Source: Treponema_B putidum
GTDB lineage: Bacteria > Spirochaetota > Spirochaetia > Treponematales > Treponemataceae
Length of the DNA stretch: 64,000 nt
NCBI RefSeq assembly: GCF_007830595.1
Contig: NZ_VLLD01000001.1
Strand: one strand, 5' to 3'
Below are positions 1-8,508 of this stretch, piece by piece. The notes beneath the pieces were generated by a model, which worked only from the letters and a program-made list of their open reading frames with translations, was not told the DNA's origin and did not search any database. Position 1 is the first letter of the stretch; each line of letters opens with the position of its first letter. A program made the position numbers and the translations under genes.

Positions 1-199
1 ATACTTCCGCCAGCCCGATGCAAATAAGGGTTATCCTATATCGTTGGGATCCGGAGCGGCTAATATTTATGTTTATGAATCGTGGACAAATATATCTACG
101 GGACAAATCCTATGCGCTTTAATGATTCTAGGTTCTATCGCCGCGATGTTCATTCTTTATTTACAAGAAAAAAAATTAAAAGAAAAAAAAGGAAAATAG
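1..199 (+). CDS. lgt: Probable prolipoprotein diacylglyceryl transferase, C-terminal end (partial)
   Basis: The frame is open from base 2 to a TAG at 197-199, giving about 65 residues with the 5' part outside the window. It starts with YFRQPDA, which resembles the conserved region before the last membrane helix of Lgt. A glycine-rich stretch and STGQILCALMILGS follow; STGQ before a hydrophobic helix is typical of the Lgt C-terminus. The end is a short lysine-rich cytoplasmic tail. Lgt transfers diacylglycerol from phosphatidylglycerol to the lipobox cysteine of prolipoproteins in the inner membrane. The next gene starts at base 200 with no gap, so the two are probably co-transcribed. The call rests on a short fragment. 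Confidence 0.7.
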   Translation, partial: YFRQPDANKGYPISLGSGAANIYVYESWTNISTGQILCALMILGSIAAMFILYLQEKKLKEKKGK

Positions 200-2188
200 A
201 TGGATAAAAAAGGCTTTAACTTTTGTATTGAAGAGCTGGGCTTTTACCGTGTTGCAGTTTCTTCTCCTGGAATTTCCCTTGCAGACATAGAAGAAAATGT
301 AAATCTTCATCTTCAAGAAATTAAAAGAGCGGAAAAAGACGGAGTGAACCTGCTCCTTTTCCCCCAACTTTCGATTACCGGAGCTTCTTTAGGTTCTGTT
401 TTTAAGCAGTCGCTTTTGATCGAAAAAGCTCTTGATGCGGTAAAACTATTAGCCGAAAAAACTAAACAATTTTCTATTTTATCCGTTGTAGGTCTTCCAT
501 TTTTGTATAAACAGAATCTTTACACTTGTTCGGCGGTAATCGAAAGCGGAAAACTTATAGCCCTTTTACCCCATCTTCCTTCTAAATTTTTAAGTTCTAT
601 TTTTTCAGATTTTGAAGAAAAACCTTGCCTGATTCGGCTTTTCGGGGGAAATATCCCCTTTGGAAAAGAGTTTAAATTTATTGTAAGCCATAAGAATTCT
701 TCCGGTTGTAATACGGATTTTTCATTTTCTTTTGATTTTTCTTCTTTTGCAGACCTTATTTTAAATCCTCTTGCAGAGCCTTCAAAACCTCTTGGATCTT
801 CTGCTATGAGGCTGGAGTATAAGGCTCTTTCAGCCGCAAAAAAATCGGCCATTGCGTTTGCAAACTGCGGCATAGGGGAGTCCGTTTCGGATTATATTTT
901 TGCAGGAGAATGCGGTATCTTTGAAAACGGAAAAGAACTCAAGTTTACTAACATTTTAGAAAAGCCTCTTTTTAAAAAACAGTCTGTTACTCCAAAAGAA
1001 GAGCTTTACATCTCTTCCGACATTGATACGGAATTTTTGAAGGGTCAAAAATTAGATTCAAGGTTTTTACAAAATTCTGATTCCGATTGGGAAATTGCAA
1101 TAGAAAAAGAACGCTCCGACACCAAAAAGACTTTAAATTATCATGTACAAAAAAATCCTTTTTTACCCGATTGCGATAAAATTCATAAAAAGTTTATCTA
1201 TAAGAATTTCTTTTCGGAGCTTATTTTTTTTCAAAGCTCAGCCCTTGCAAGGCGCCTTCAGTTTATAGGATGCTCAAAATGCGTTGTCGGTATTTCAGGC
1301 GGCTTAGATTCTTCTTTAGCTCTTCTTGTATCTGCCTATGCTCTTAAACTTTTAAATGCTGGCCTTAAAAACATCTATGCCCTTACTATGCCTGGCTTCG
1401 GCACTACCGAAAAAACAAAGAATAATGCCTTATCTCTGGCCAATCTTTTAGGCTGTACCGTTTTGGAAATCCCTATAGAAAAAGTGATGGTGCAGCACTT
1501 TTCAGACATAGGACAGGATATCGATAATCATGATATTGCTTATGAAAATGCTCAAGCCCGTGAGAGGACTCAAATTTTGATGGATAAGGCAAATCAAATC
1601 GGCGGTATTATGGTAGGTTCGGGAGACCTGTCTGAGGCAGCCCTAGGCTGGATGACATACGGGGGGGATCAGATGTCAATGTACGAGGTCAACTCTTCAA
1701 TTCCAAAGACCCTCCTAAAGGACTGTATACTTGCCTTTGCCGATAATAAGGTCTTCTTTGAAGATGAAAAGAAAAATGCCGATTTTTATGATATTCTATT
1801 AAGCATTATAGATACTCCTGTAAGTCCTGAACTTCTTCCGCCTAAAAACGGAAAAATATCTCAAAAAACCGAAGATATAATCGGCCCTTATGAGCTTCAC
1901 GATTTTTTTCTTTATCATGCAATCGGGAACGGTTTTTCACCTAAAAAGGTATATTTTCTTGCAAGTGAGGCCTTTAAGGATTCACGATATTCCAAGGCCG
2001 AAATTTTAAAATGGCTGAATATTTTTTATAAGCGTTTTTTCTCTCAACAGTTTAAAAGGTCATGCAGTCCGGAGGGTGCCTCGGTTACGGGCTTTTCTCT
2101 TTCTCCCCGAGGACAGTGGCTTATGCCGTCAGAAATATCGGTAAAAATATGGCAAAGAGAGCTTGAATTTTTACTTAAAATTATGTAA
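200..2188 (+). CDS. nadE: NAD(+) synthetase with degenerate N-terminal glutaminase (nitrilase-fold) domain
   Basis: A 662-residue protein of the size of two-domain glutamine-dependent NAD synthetases. The C-terminal synthetase domain (about residue 330 on) is intact: P-loop GISGGLDSS near residue 365, TMPGFGTT, ENAQARERTQILM, GSGDLSEAALGW and YGGDQMSMYEVN. It amidates nicotinic acid adenine dinucleotide to NAD using ATP. The N-terminal nitrilase-like domain appears catalytically dead. The usual FPELxxTG reads FPQLSITG (Q56), the PK lysine region reads LPHLPSK, and the EICED cysteine motif is absent and shortened to about FSFDFSSF. I infer it uses free ammonia or ammonia delivered by another protein. 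The start follows the upstream stop directly, with AGGAAAA just before it. Confidence 0.93.
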   Translation: MDKKGFNFCIEELGFYRVAVSSPGISLADIEENVNLHLQEIKRAEKDGVNLLLFPQLSITGASLGSVFKQSLLIEKALDAVKLLAEKTKQFSILSVVGLPFLYKQNLYTCSAVIESGKLIALLPHLPSKFLSSIFSDFEEKPCLIRLFGGNIPFGKEFKFIVSHKNSSGCNTDFSFSFDFSSFADLILNPLAEPSKPLGSSAMRLEYKALSAAKKSAIAFANCGIGESVSDYIFAGECGIFENGKELKFTNILEKPLFKKQSVTPKEELYISSDIDTEFLKGQKLDSRFLQNSDSDWEIAIEKERSDTKKTLNYHVQKNPFLPDCDKIHKKFIYKNFFSELIFFQSSALARRLQFIGCSKCVVGISGGLDSSLALLVSAYALKLLNAGLKNIYALTMPGFGTTEKTKNNALSLANLLGCTVLEIPIEKVMVQHFSDIGQDIDNHDIAYENAQARERTQILMDKANQIGGIMVGSGDLSEAALGWMTYGGDQMSMYEVNSSIPKTLLKDCILAFADNKVFFEDEKKNADFYDILLSIIDTPVSPELLPPKNGKISQKTEDIIGPYELHDFFLYHAIGNGFSPKKVYFLASEAFKDSRYSKAEILKWLNIFYKRFFSQQFKRSCSPEGASVTGFSLSPRGQWLMPSEISVKIWQRELEFLLKIM

Positions 2189-2198
2189 CATTATTCAC

Positions 2199-2822
2199 AT
2201 GCTTACAGCGTTTTTGAACTGGATAGGTAACTATATAACCTATTTTCCTCTTGTGGCTTTTATAGGTCTGCTTCTAGGCGGGTTAAATATACCTATTTCA
2301 GAAGATGTTCTTGTTGCAATGTCAGCTCTTCTTTCTCAAGGAGAAAAGGCTTCCATTCCCCATTTTTTGTCAGCTCTTTATGCAGGAGCAATTATAAGTG
2401 ACTGTATGGTCTACTTTTGGGGGCGGCTTATTGCCAAAGGAACCATATCTATCCGGCTTTTTTCAAAGATTATCACAAAAAAAAACACCTACCGCCTTTT
2501 AAAGGCTCTTCAAAAACACGGGATTTTTACCTACATTGTTTGCCGCTTTATCCCTTTCGGTGTAAGGAATGCCGTTTCAATGACTAGCGGCTTTGTAAAA
2601 TATCCTTTTTATAAATTTTTAATTTATGACTCAATCGCTGCAATATGTAACATTACCGTCTTGTACAGCCTTGTTTATTTTTTCGGCAGTAAGGGAGGAG
2701 ATTTTATGAAGATATTCGGAATAGTCATGTTTGTCCTTTTTTTGGCCGCCGGTGCTTATCTTGTAACTTCGGGGAAGCTTTTTAAATTTGCCGACAAAAA
2801 ACTTGAAAAAGAAAAAAAATAA
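2199..2822 (+). CDS. DedA/VTT-domain family inner membrane protein
   Basis: A 207-residue polytopic membrane protein starting at ATG 2199 (MLTAFLNWIGNY). The frame can be extended to a TTG at 2163, but that overlaps the end of nadE and adds nothing recognisable. The DedA signature CRFIPFGVRNAVSMTSGF lies near residue 115, with a preceding glycine-containing YFWGRLIAKG segment. Five or so hydrophobic segments and a lysine-rich C-terminal tail are visible. DedA proteins are proposed lipid scramblases or flippases (including undecaprenyl-phosphate recycling) that need membrane potential; the exact substrate here is unknown. It follows nadE by 10 bp, so the two are probably co-transcribed. Confidence 0.82.
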   Translation: MLTAFLNWIGNYITYFPLVAFIGLLLGGLNIPISEDVLVAMSALLSQGEKASIPHFLSALYAGAIISDCMVYFWGRLIAKGTISIRLFSKIITKKNTYRLLKALQKHGIFTYIVCRFIPFGVRNAVSMTSGFVKYPFYKFLIYDSIAAICNITVLYSLVYFFGSKGGDFMKIFGIVMFVLFLAAGAYLVTSGKLFKFADKKLEKEKK

Positions 2823-2885
2823 CACCTTTTTTACTTTGATTTAGCTTATTCTTTCTATAAGTGAAATCAATATGATTAATATTTT

Positions 2886-2977
2886 AAAATATATCGGATT
2901 GGCATTGCAAAATATATGTGGTTAATATTCAAAAATATATAGGACTGGCATTGCAAAATATATAGGATTGGTATATA
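2886..2977 (+). repeat. Four imperfect ~23-bp tandem repeats upstream of an ATPase gene
   Basis: Four consecutive AT-rich units of 22-24 bp share the core AAAATATAT followed by GGATTGG, GGACTGG or a degenerate form, and most then read CATTGC. Units begin near 2886, 2909, 2931 and 2955. The last unit runs into the promoter at 2951-2979. They may be binding sites or simply slippage-derived repeats. Confidence 0.5.
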
Positions 2978-2979
2978 AT
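2951..2979 (+). promoter_or_regulatory. Sigma-70-type promoter for the DUF4143 ATPase gene
   Basis: The -35 box TTGCAA (2951-2956), a 17-bp spacer and a perfect -10 box TATAAT (2974-2979) lie 20 bp upstream of the ATG at 3000. An AGGA ribosome-binding site is at 2989-2992. The promoter sits in the last of the tandem repeats. Confidence 0.65.
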
Positions 2980-2999
2980 TTATTTACTAGGAATTTTAT

Positions 3000-4277
3000 A
3001 TGATAAAGGTTCAAAATTATATTCCACGTGCTGTAGATGATAAAATAGATTTATATTTGACTCTTTTTGGAGCTGTCTGCATAGAAGGGCCTAAATGGTG
3101 CGGTAAAACATGGTCATCAGCCTATCACAGTAAAAGCTCTTTTTACCTAGGTTCACCTCAAGGCTCTTTTCAAAATCGAAAAATGGCCGAGATGACACCT
3201 GATATTGTCCTTTTGGGTGAAACACCCCGTCTTATAGATGAATGGCAGGATGTTCCTCTTTTATGGGATGCTGTACGCTTTGAAGTGGATAAGAGGGGCA
3301 AAAAAGGTCAATTTATCCTTACCGGTTCGGCCACACCTAATCATAAAGGAATTTTGCACAGCGGTGCAGGGCGGATAGGCAGATTGAGGATGAGACCTAT
3401 GTCCTTGTATGAGTCAAAGGATTCTACAGGGGAGGTTTCGCTAAAGGCTATTTGTGAGGGAGCGTCTTGTTATTCTCCGATAAAAGAAGTCAGCCTGCTT
3501 GATATTATAAATTTAATAATCAGAGGCGGTTGGCCTGCAAATGTAGGTCATAGTGCTAAAAATTCATCAAAAACGGCAGCAGAATATCTCCATGCTATTT
3601 TGTCAGATGATGTATTTAGGATTGACGGTATAAAAAGAGATGCATCAAAAATGAAGCTCCTTCTTAAATCCCTTGCCCGCAATGAAAGCAGTACGGCATC
3701 GAACCGCACCCTTAAAAACGATATCAGCTCAATAGATTACGAAGATATTGATATAGAAACTACCGCAACTTATCTTAATATCTTTGATCGTCTTTTTTTA
3801 ACCGATAATCAATTACCTTTCTCTCATAATATGAGGTCTTCCGTGCGTATCAAACAAATGGAAAAAAGACATCTTGCAGACCCGTCTTTGGCTTGTGCCT
3901 TACTTGGGGCCGGAGAAAAAACTCTTTTATCTGATTTATCAACATTGGGTTTCTTGTTTGAGGCTCTATGCGAAAGAGACCTAAAGGTGTATGCCGATAC
4001 CTTTGATGCATCGGTTTATCATTATCAAGATTATAAAAATCGGGAAATAGATGCAGTTATCGAAATGAAAGACGGTTCTTGGGCTGCATTTGAAATTAAA
4101 CTTGGGACAAATCAAATAGATGAGGCAGCCGCAAATCTTATTAAGGTAAGGGATAGTTTAAAATCTGAGGGGGCCGGCTATCCTAAGCTTATGGGTGTTA
4201 TATGCGGCTTAGCAAATGCCGCTTACTGCCGTAAAGACGGGGTGTTTGTAATTCCGATAACTTCGTTAAAGTGGTAA
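3000..4277 (+). CDS. AAA-type ATPase with DUF4143 nuclease-like domain
   Basis: A 425-residue soluble protein of the widespread ATP-binding/DUF4143 family. The N-terminal AAA-14 domain carries Walker A GPKWCGKT (about residues 30-37), an acidic region RLIDEWQ and the sensor-like LTGSATP. The C-terminal DUF4143 part contains REIDAVIE followed by AAFEIKLG, which resembles a PD-(D/E)XK active-site arrangement. The cellular role is not established; members are often found near mobile or defence-like loci. It has its own promoter and converges on the ABC-F gene, with only 14 bp between the stops. Confidence 0.85.
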   Translation: MIKVQNYIPRAVDDKIDLYLTLFGAVCIEGPKWCGKTWSSAYHSKSSFYLGSPQGSFQNRKMAEMTPDIVLLGETPRLIDEWQDVPLLWDAVRFEVDKRGKKGQFILTGSATPNHKGILHSGAGRIGRLRMRPMSLYESKDSTGEVSLKAICEGASCYSPIKEVSLLDIINLIIRGGWPANVGHSAKNSSKTAAEYLHAILSDDVFRIDGIKRDASKMKLLLKSLARNESSTASNRTLKNDISSIDYEDIDIETTATYLNIFDRLFLTDNQLPFSHNMRSSVRIKQMEKRHLADPSLACALLGAGEKTLLSDLSTLGFLFEALCERDLKVYADTFDASVYHYQDYKNREIDAVIEMKDGSWAAFEIKLGTNQIDEAAANLIKVRDSLKSEGAGYPKLMGVICGLANAAYCRKDGVFVIPITSLKW

Positions 4278-4291
4278 AAGGTCTTTCCAAT

Positions 4292-6364
4292 TTAGACACT
4301 TGCTTCCAATTTGGAAGCCGCCTCTGCCCAGCTTTCCGAAAGTTCTTCAGCCCTTGTTCTTAGTTCTTCTATTTTTTTCTGAACAGCCTTGCTTTTTTCT
4401 CCGTTGGAATAAACTTCAGGTTGAGCTAAGATAGCTTCCTTTTCGGCTATTTCTTTTTCGCATTTTTCTATTTCGTTTAAAAGCCTTTCTTCTTCTTTTT
4501 CTAATTTTCTTCTTTCCGAGCGGAGCCGTTTTTGGTCTTCATATGAAAGCTGTGCCGATCCTTGCGGCTTTGAGCTTATTGCAGAGATATCCGAAATATT
4601 TCCTGATTTTGAGGCGGCAGGTTTATTCGGTTTTAGACTAACCTTATCTTCAGCCTCTTCTTGTTCGAGTCTGTAAAGATAATAATCATAGGTTCCCGGA
4701 AAATTCCTTATCCTTGAAGGTCCTAAGCCCTCTTCATCAGCCTTGAGCTCCAATACTCTTGTTGCAAGGCCCTGTATAAAGCCCTTATCGTGCGATACAA
4801 ATACTACGGTTCCGTCAAAGCGTTTTAGGGCATCCAAAAGCACATCCTTTGAGTGCAGGTCTAAGTGGTTTGTAGGCTCATCCAAGATTAAAAGGTTTAA
4901 CGGCTTTAAAAGAAGAAGGAGTAGGGCAAGTCTCGATTTTTCACCTCCCGATAAGACCGAAAGGCTTTTATAAATGTCATCTCCTCGGAATAAAAAGGCT
5001 GCAAGCATATCATAAAGTTTTGGAACAAGATCGGTAGGAGCCGAGCGCTCAAGGAGGCTGATGATGCTTTCGCTTCCCGTAATGGTTTCGGATTCGTCTT
5101 GAGAAAAATAGCCCATCCTCACACCGGCTCCTTCCTTTAAGTTACCCGTAAAGTTTTTATCCTCCCCTGCAAGAATACGCAAAAGGGTTGATTTTCCTGC
5201 ACCGTTTTTTCCTGCCAACACAAGGCGTTCTCCTTTTTCGACGGTTAAATCCAAATTTTCGATTACCCTGTGAAGACCGCCGGTTTGGCCAAGGGATGGG
5301 CTTACAGCCGGGCTGTAAGCCCTGCTTCCAGCAATGTTATAGGCCTTGCTTATTCCTTCTGCCTGCAAGACTATTTTCCCCGAATGGGGGGCAGGAGGAA
5401 AACTGAAGCGTATTTTTTTTAGGTGCTCGGGAAGCTCTATCTTTTCCATTTTTTCGAGCCGCCTTATTCTGTCCTGCACCAAGGCTGCCCTGCTTTCGGT
5501 ATACCTGAATTTACGGATAAAGTCTTCGGTTTTTGCTATTTCTTCCTGCTGCTGCTCATAGGCCTTTATAAGGCCTTCAACTTCAATAGTTCTTATTCTT
5601 TCATAATCGCTGTAGGTTCCCTTATATTTTTTTAAGTTTCCCTTAAAAAGCTCGTAAGTTTCGGTTACCGTTTGATCTAAAAAGTAGCGGTCATGGCTTA
5701 CAAGTAAAAAGCCTCCCTTAAATTTTTTAAGCCAAAGCTCTAACCAAGATCGGGCTTCGATATCAAGGTAGTTTGTGGGTTCATCAAGAACAATTATGTC
5801 GGCATTTTGTAAAAGAACCTTTGCAAGAGCTATACGCATTTGCCAGCCCCCTGAAAATTCGTCCGTATTCTTATTAAAATCGGAAGAAGAAAAGCCTAAG
5901 CCGCGTAAGGTTTCGTCGATAAGTCCTTTTTTTGAATTCCAGCCTGAATTTTCAAGTCTTGTCTGCAAGGTGTGATAATCGTTTGCCAAGGCGAGGAGTT
6001 TTTGTTCATCCTTTTCTGTTTTCATTTTTTCGCCTATAGCGTCCATGGCCTTGATAATATCATAGCCGTAAGCAAAGGCCATTTCGGCTTCTTCCGCCAA
6101 GGTTTTTCCCTTATGGACAATGCCGGATTGAGGAAGATAAGCTATTGATGTATCTTTTTCTGATGCTATACCCCCTGAATCGGCTTTTATCTGACCTGCA
6201 ACAATCTTCATTAAGGTAGATTTACCGCAGCCGTTTGCTCCCGTAAGGGCAGCCTTTGTTCCTGCTGTTAAAATGAGGGTTATGTCTTTTAAAATATCCC
6301 TGTCCCCAAAGGCAAGGGAAATTTTCGAAAGTTGAACAAAAGGCATAGCATTATTTTGCTGCAA
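4292..6364 (-). CDS. ABC-F family ATPase (ribosome-associated type)
   Basis: A 690-residue protein with two tandem ABC cassettes and no membrane segments, the hallmark of ABC-F proteins that act on ribosomes rather than as transporters. Cassette 1 has GANGCGKST, FSGGWQMRIALAK and VLDEPTNYLD. Cassette 2 has GKNGAGKST, LSGGEKSRLAL and ILDEPTNHLD. Between them is a charged helical linker. The last ~90 residues form a lysine/glutamate-rich coiled coil, as in Uup/YdiF-like members. The first ATG gives a 14-bp overlap with the upstream lipoprotein gene; an internal Met at residue 7 (6346) would remove the overlap and begins the conserved sequence. The exact subfamily cannot be assigned by eye. Confidence 0.9.
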   Translation of the reverse strand: MQQNNAMPFVQLSKISLAFGDRDILKDITLILTAGTKAALTGANGCGKSTLMKIVAGQIKADSGGIASEKDTSIAYLPQSGIVHKGKTLAEEAEMAFAYGYDIIKAMDAIGEKMKTEKDEQKLLALANDYHTLQTRLENSGWNSKKGLIDETLRGLGFSSSDFNKNTDEFSGGWQMRIALAKVLLQNADIIVLDEPTNYLDIEARSWLELWLKKFKGGFLLVSHDRYFLDQTVTETYELFKGNLKKYKGTYSDYERIRTIEVEGLIKAYEQQQEEIAKTEDFIRKFRYTESRAALVQDRIRRLEKMEKIELPEHLKKIRFSFPPAPHSGKIVLQAEGISKAYNIAGSRAYSPAVSPSLGQTGGLHRVIENLDLTVEKGERLVLAGKNGAGKSTLLRILAGEDKNFTGNLKEGAGVRMGYFSQDESETITGSESIISLLERSAPTDLVPKLYDMLAAFLFRGDDIYKSLSVLSGGEKSRLALLLLLLKPLNLLILDEPTNHLDLHSKDVLLDALKRFDGTVVFVSHDKGFIQGLATRVLELKADEEGLGPSRIRNFPGTYDYYLYRLEQEEAEDKVSLKPNKPAASKSGNISDISAISSKPQGSAQLSYEDQKRLRSERRKLEKEEERLLNEIEKCEKEIAEKEAILAQPEVYSNGEKSKAVQKKIEELRTRAEELSESWAEAASKLEASV

Positions 6365-7658
6365 AAAATAAAATCACAGGGTTCAAACTTCGGCGCATCA
6401 CGATATTATCATTTATCCCTGAAGATTCCACCGCTTCAAGACGGAGTCCCTTTGAGGAAATACTGTACATAAATACAACAGGGTCTGCCGTTTTTTCAAA
6501 TTTAAAACTTAAAACACCATCATAGTCGGATGAAAGTTTTTTATCCAAAAAATATTTTAAGCTTACTTTTCCCGAAGAACCCGCTCCCGAAGGTATAATT
6601 GAAGGGGTTATAAGGGTATACCCGCTCCAGATAAATTGCCCGTCAGACAGTATTTTTAAAGAACCGAAATTCTCCGATGTAAATTCGGATGAAGTTTTGG
6701 CTATTTTCTCTATTGCAGCCTCTCTTCTTTTTAGCTCATTATTGATTATATCTTCAGGTGAAGCATTTAGGGTGATAAAGTTTTCCAGCCTATGTTTTCC
6801 GCTGTCATCGGAGAACTCAAGGCTAATGATATCCTTACCCCTTATCTGCATCGAAAGGTTAGAGCCTTCAAAAAGATATTTGTTTCCTACTTTGATAACC
6901 TGAGTATATGGAAAAGAAAGCCTTGTGTTTTGAAGCTCTATTCTTGCAATACCTGAGCGTAAGCCGGGGAAAAAGCCCCAAGTAAGGCTCATTTTATCAA
7001 GATCAACTTGTCTGCTATTTATCATTTTTCTGTAATTTTCAGGGTACCAGAATTCATTTAAAACAGCCTCGAGCTCTTCATCTTTTTCTTGGGCTAAATT
7101 TATGCTTTCGGAGGAGCCTCTTTCCCGCTCATCATAGATATCAAGATTATATGAAAAACACCAGCCTCTTACACCGTCCTCGGTTATAACTTCATACCAT
7201 TGGCCGTCCATAGGTTTCCCGCCTTTTAGAACAGGAATTCCTTCCCCGAACCATAGAATCTTTACAACTTGTCCTAATCTTAAGCGGTAAACCTGATTTG
7301 AGGTGTTGTCAGGGTTTGACCGCATCGGAAGGCCGTCTAATTTAACCCTTGCATAAGCATGTTTATGCTCGGCTAATCTTGCCTGAAACCTAGCTGCATC
7401 TTTTTTTGATTCAAAAAAGGTAAGCTGTGAAAGAGGAATTTCTACCCTCACTGTAGTTTTTTCGTTTAGGCCTACAATGTAAACTCTTTCAATATTTGAT
7501 TTTACATAAACCGGTATTATATCTCCTGCAGCAAGGTTATATTCGGGGATTGACCAGTTTAATACACCGTAACCTAGATTTTTTGAACAGGAGATAAAAA
7601 AAATAGTTGATAGTGCAATAAAAACAAGCATTTTCCATTTTCGAAAAAAATTATTCAT
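6351..7658 (-). CDS. SH3-domain lipoprotein
   Basis: A 435-residue exported protein. The N-terminus has a charged start, a hydrophobic stretch and lipobox IFFISC, so it should be lipidated at Cys24 or so. Residues about 105-180 form a bacterial SH3-like domain (VKLDGLPMRSNP, QVYRLRLGQVVKILWFG, WYEVITEDGVRGWCFSYNL), a fold often used to bind peptidoglycan or protein partners. The rest is beta-rich with no recognised domain. It lies between purQ (34 bp upstream) and the ABC-F gene (overlapping), so it is likely part of one leftward transcript. Confidence 0.75.
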   Translation of the reverse strand: MNNFFRKWKMLVFIALSTIFFISCSKNLGYGVLNWSIPEYNLAAGDIIPVYVKSNIERVYIVGLNEKTTVRVEIPLSQLTFFESKKDAARFQARLAEHKHAYARVKLDGLPMRSNPDNTSNQVYRLRLGQVVKILWFGEGIPVLKGGKPMDGQWYEVITEDGVRGWCFSYNLDIYDERERGSSESINLAQEKDEELEAVLNEFWYPENYRKMINSRQVDLDKMSLTWGFFPGLRSGIARIELQNTRLSFPYTQVIKVGNKYLFEGSNLSMQIRGKDIISLEFSDDSGKHRLENFITLNASPEDIINNELKRREAAIEKIAKTSSEFTSENFGSLKILSDGQFIWSGYTLITPSIIPSGAGSSGKVSLKYFLDKKLSSDYDGVLSFKFEKTADPVVFMYSISSKGLRLEAVESSGINDNIVMRRSLNPVILFFAAK

Positions 7659-7692
7659 GCAAATACCTCAAAATATTTCTTAAAATATTTTT

Positions 7693-8508
7693 TTATAGAA
7701 CGTAATCGACCCCGGCCTTCCACATATCAAGACAAAGCCTTGTGCGTTCTTTTTCTTCTTCCGAATCCCTTTCTCTTATGACTACATTGTTTTCGGGATG
7801 GGGCATAAGGCCAAGCACATTTCCCTTAGCATTGCATATACCGGCTATGTCAGCAAGAGATCCGTTAGGATTAAAAGGATATTCTCCTTTTGCCGGAATA
7901 CCCTTATCGGCTTCCTTCCCTCCGTAAACTAAAGCAACCTGTCCTTTTTCAAACAACTCATCGAGAGTTTTTTGAGAATCCGTTAAAAACCGACCTTCGC
8001 CGTGGGCTATGGGGCAGCATATATTCCCTTTTAAATCTTTTGTCCAAATACAGTTTGATTTTTGAGGAATCATAGTTGTAAAACGGCATTCAAATCTTCC
8101 CTGTTTATTGTAGGTTAGGGTGGCCAGCCTGTTTTTATAGCCGTCCTTATCTAAAACTATCTTTCCGTCTTTTTCTTTTCCTGGCAAAATACCTGATTTT
8201 ACCAATACTTGAAAACCGTTACAAATGCCTATAACGGGTTTTCCTGCCGATACGAATTCGCTTACCTCATCAAAAAAGTAATTGCTTAAATCGAGGGCAA
8301 AGAGTTTACCTGCCCCTAAAGCATCTGCATAAGAAAAGCCGCCGGGAATTACAAGAATTGCATAGTCTTTCCAATTTTTTTGCTTTGATTTAAGCTTATT
8401 TATATGTACAATCTCAGGTTCGGCACCTGCAAGTTCCAATGCCCTTGCCGCATCCCCGTCTCTGTTGGTACCTGTTGCATGTAATACTAAGGCTTTAGGT
8501 CTTATCAT
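7693..8508 (-). CDS. purQ: Phosphoribosylformylglycinamidine synthase, glutaminase subunit
   Basis: A 271-residue class I glutamine amidotransferase of the PurQ type. It shows PGGFSYADALGAG, the nucleophile elbow VIGICNGFQVL (Cys96) and the C-terminal MPHPENN supplying His and Glu. PurQ supplies ammonia to PurL for conversion of FGAR to FGAM in purine synthesis; purL is not in this window. Its start codon shares one base with the stop of the ComFB-like gene, which indicates translational coupling. At 271 residues it is longer than Bacillus PurQ, closer to the C-terminal domain of large PurL enzymes. Confidence 0.85.
   Translation of the reverse strand: MIRPKALVLHATGTNRDGDAARALELAGAEPEIVHINKLKSKQKNWKDYAILVIPGGFSYADALGAGKLFALDLSNYFFDEVSEFVSAGKPVIGICNGFQVLVKSGILPGKEKDGKIVLDKDGYKNRLATLTYNKQGRFECRFTTMIPQKSNCIWTKDLKGNICCPIAHGEGRFLTDSQKTLDELFEKGQVALVYGGKEADKGIPAKGEYPFNPNGSLADIAGICNAKGNVLGLMPHPENNVVIRERDSEEEKERTRLCLDMWKAGVDYVL

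Noticed and set aside
1661..1667. G7 run in nadE
   Set aside because: It encodes the conserved YGGDQMS motif of NAD synthetase, so it is explained by codon use and is shorter than the candidate tracts.
4302..4318. 17-base palindrome near the convergent ends of the ATPase and ABC-F genes
   Set aside because: It lies within the last codons of the ABC-F gene and has no T-run, so I do not call it a terminator.
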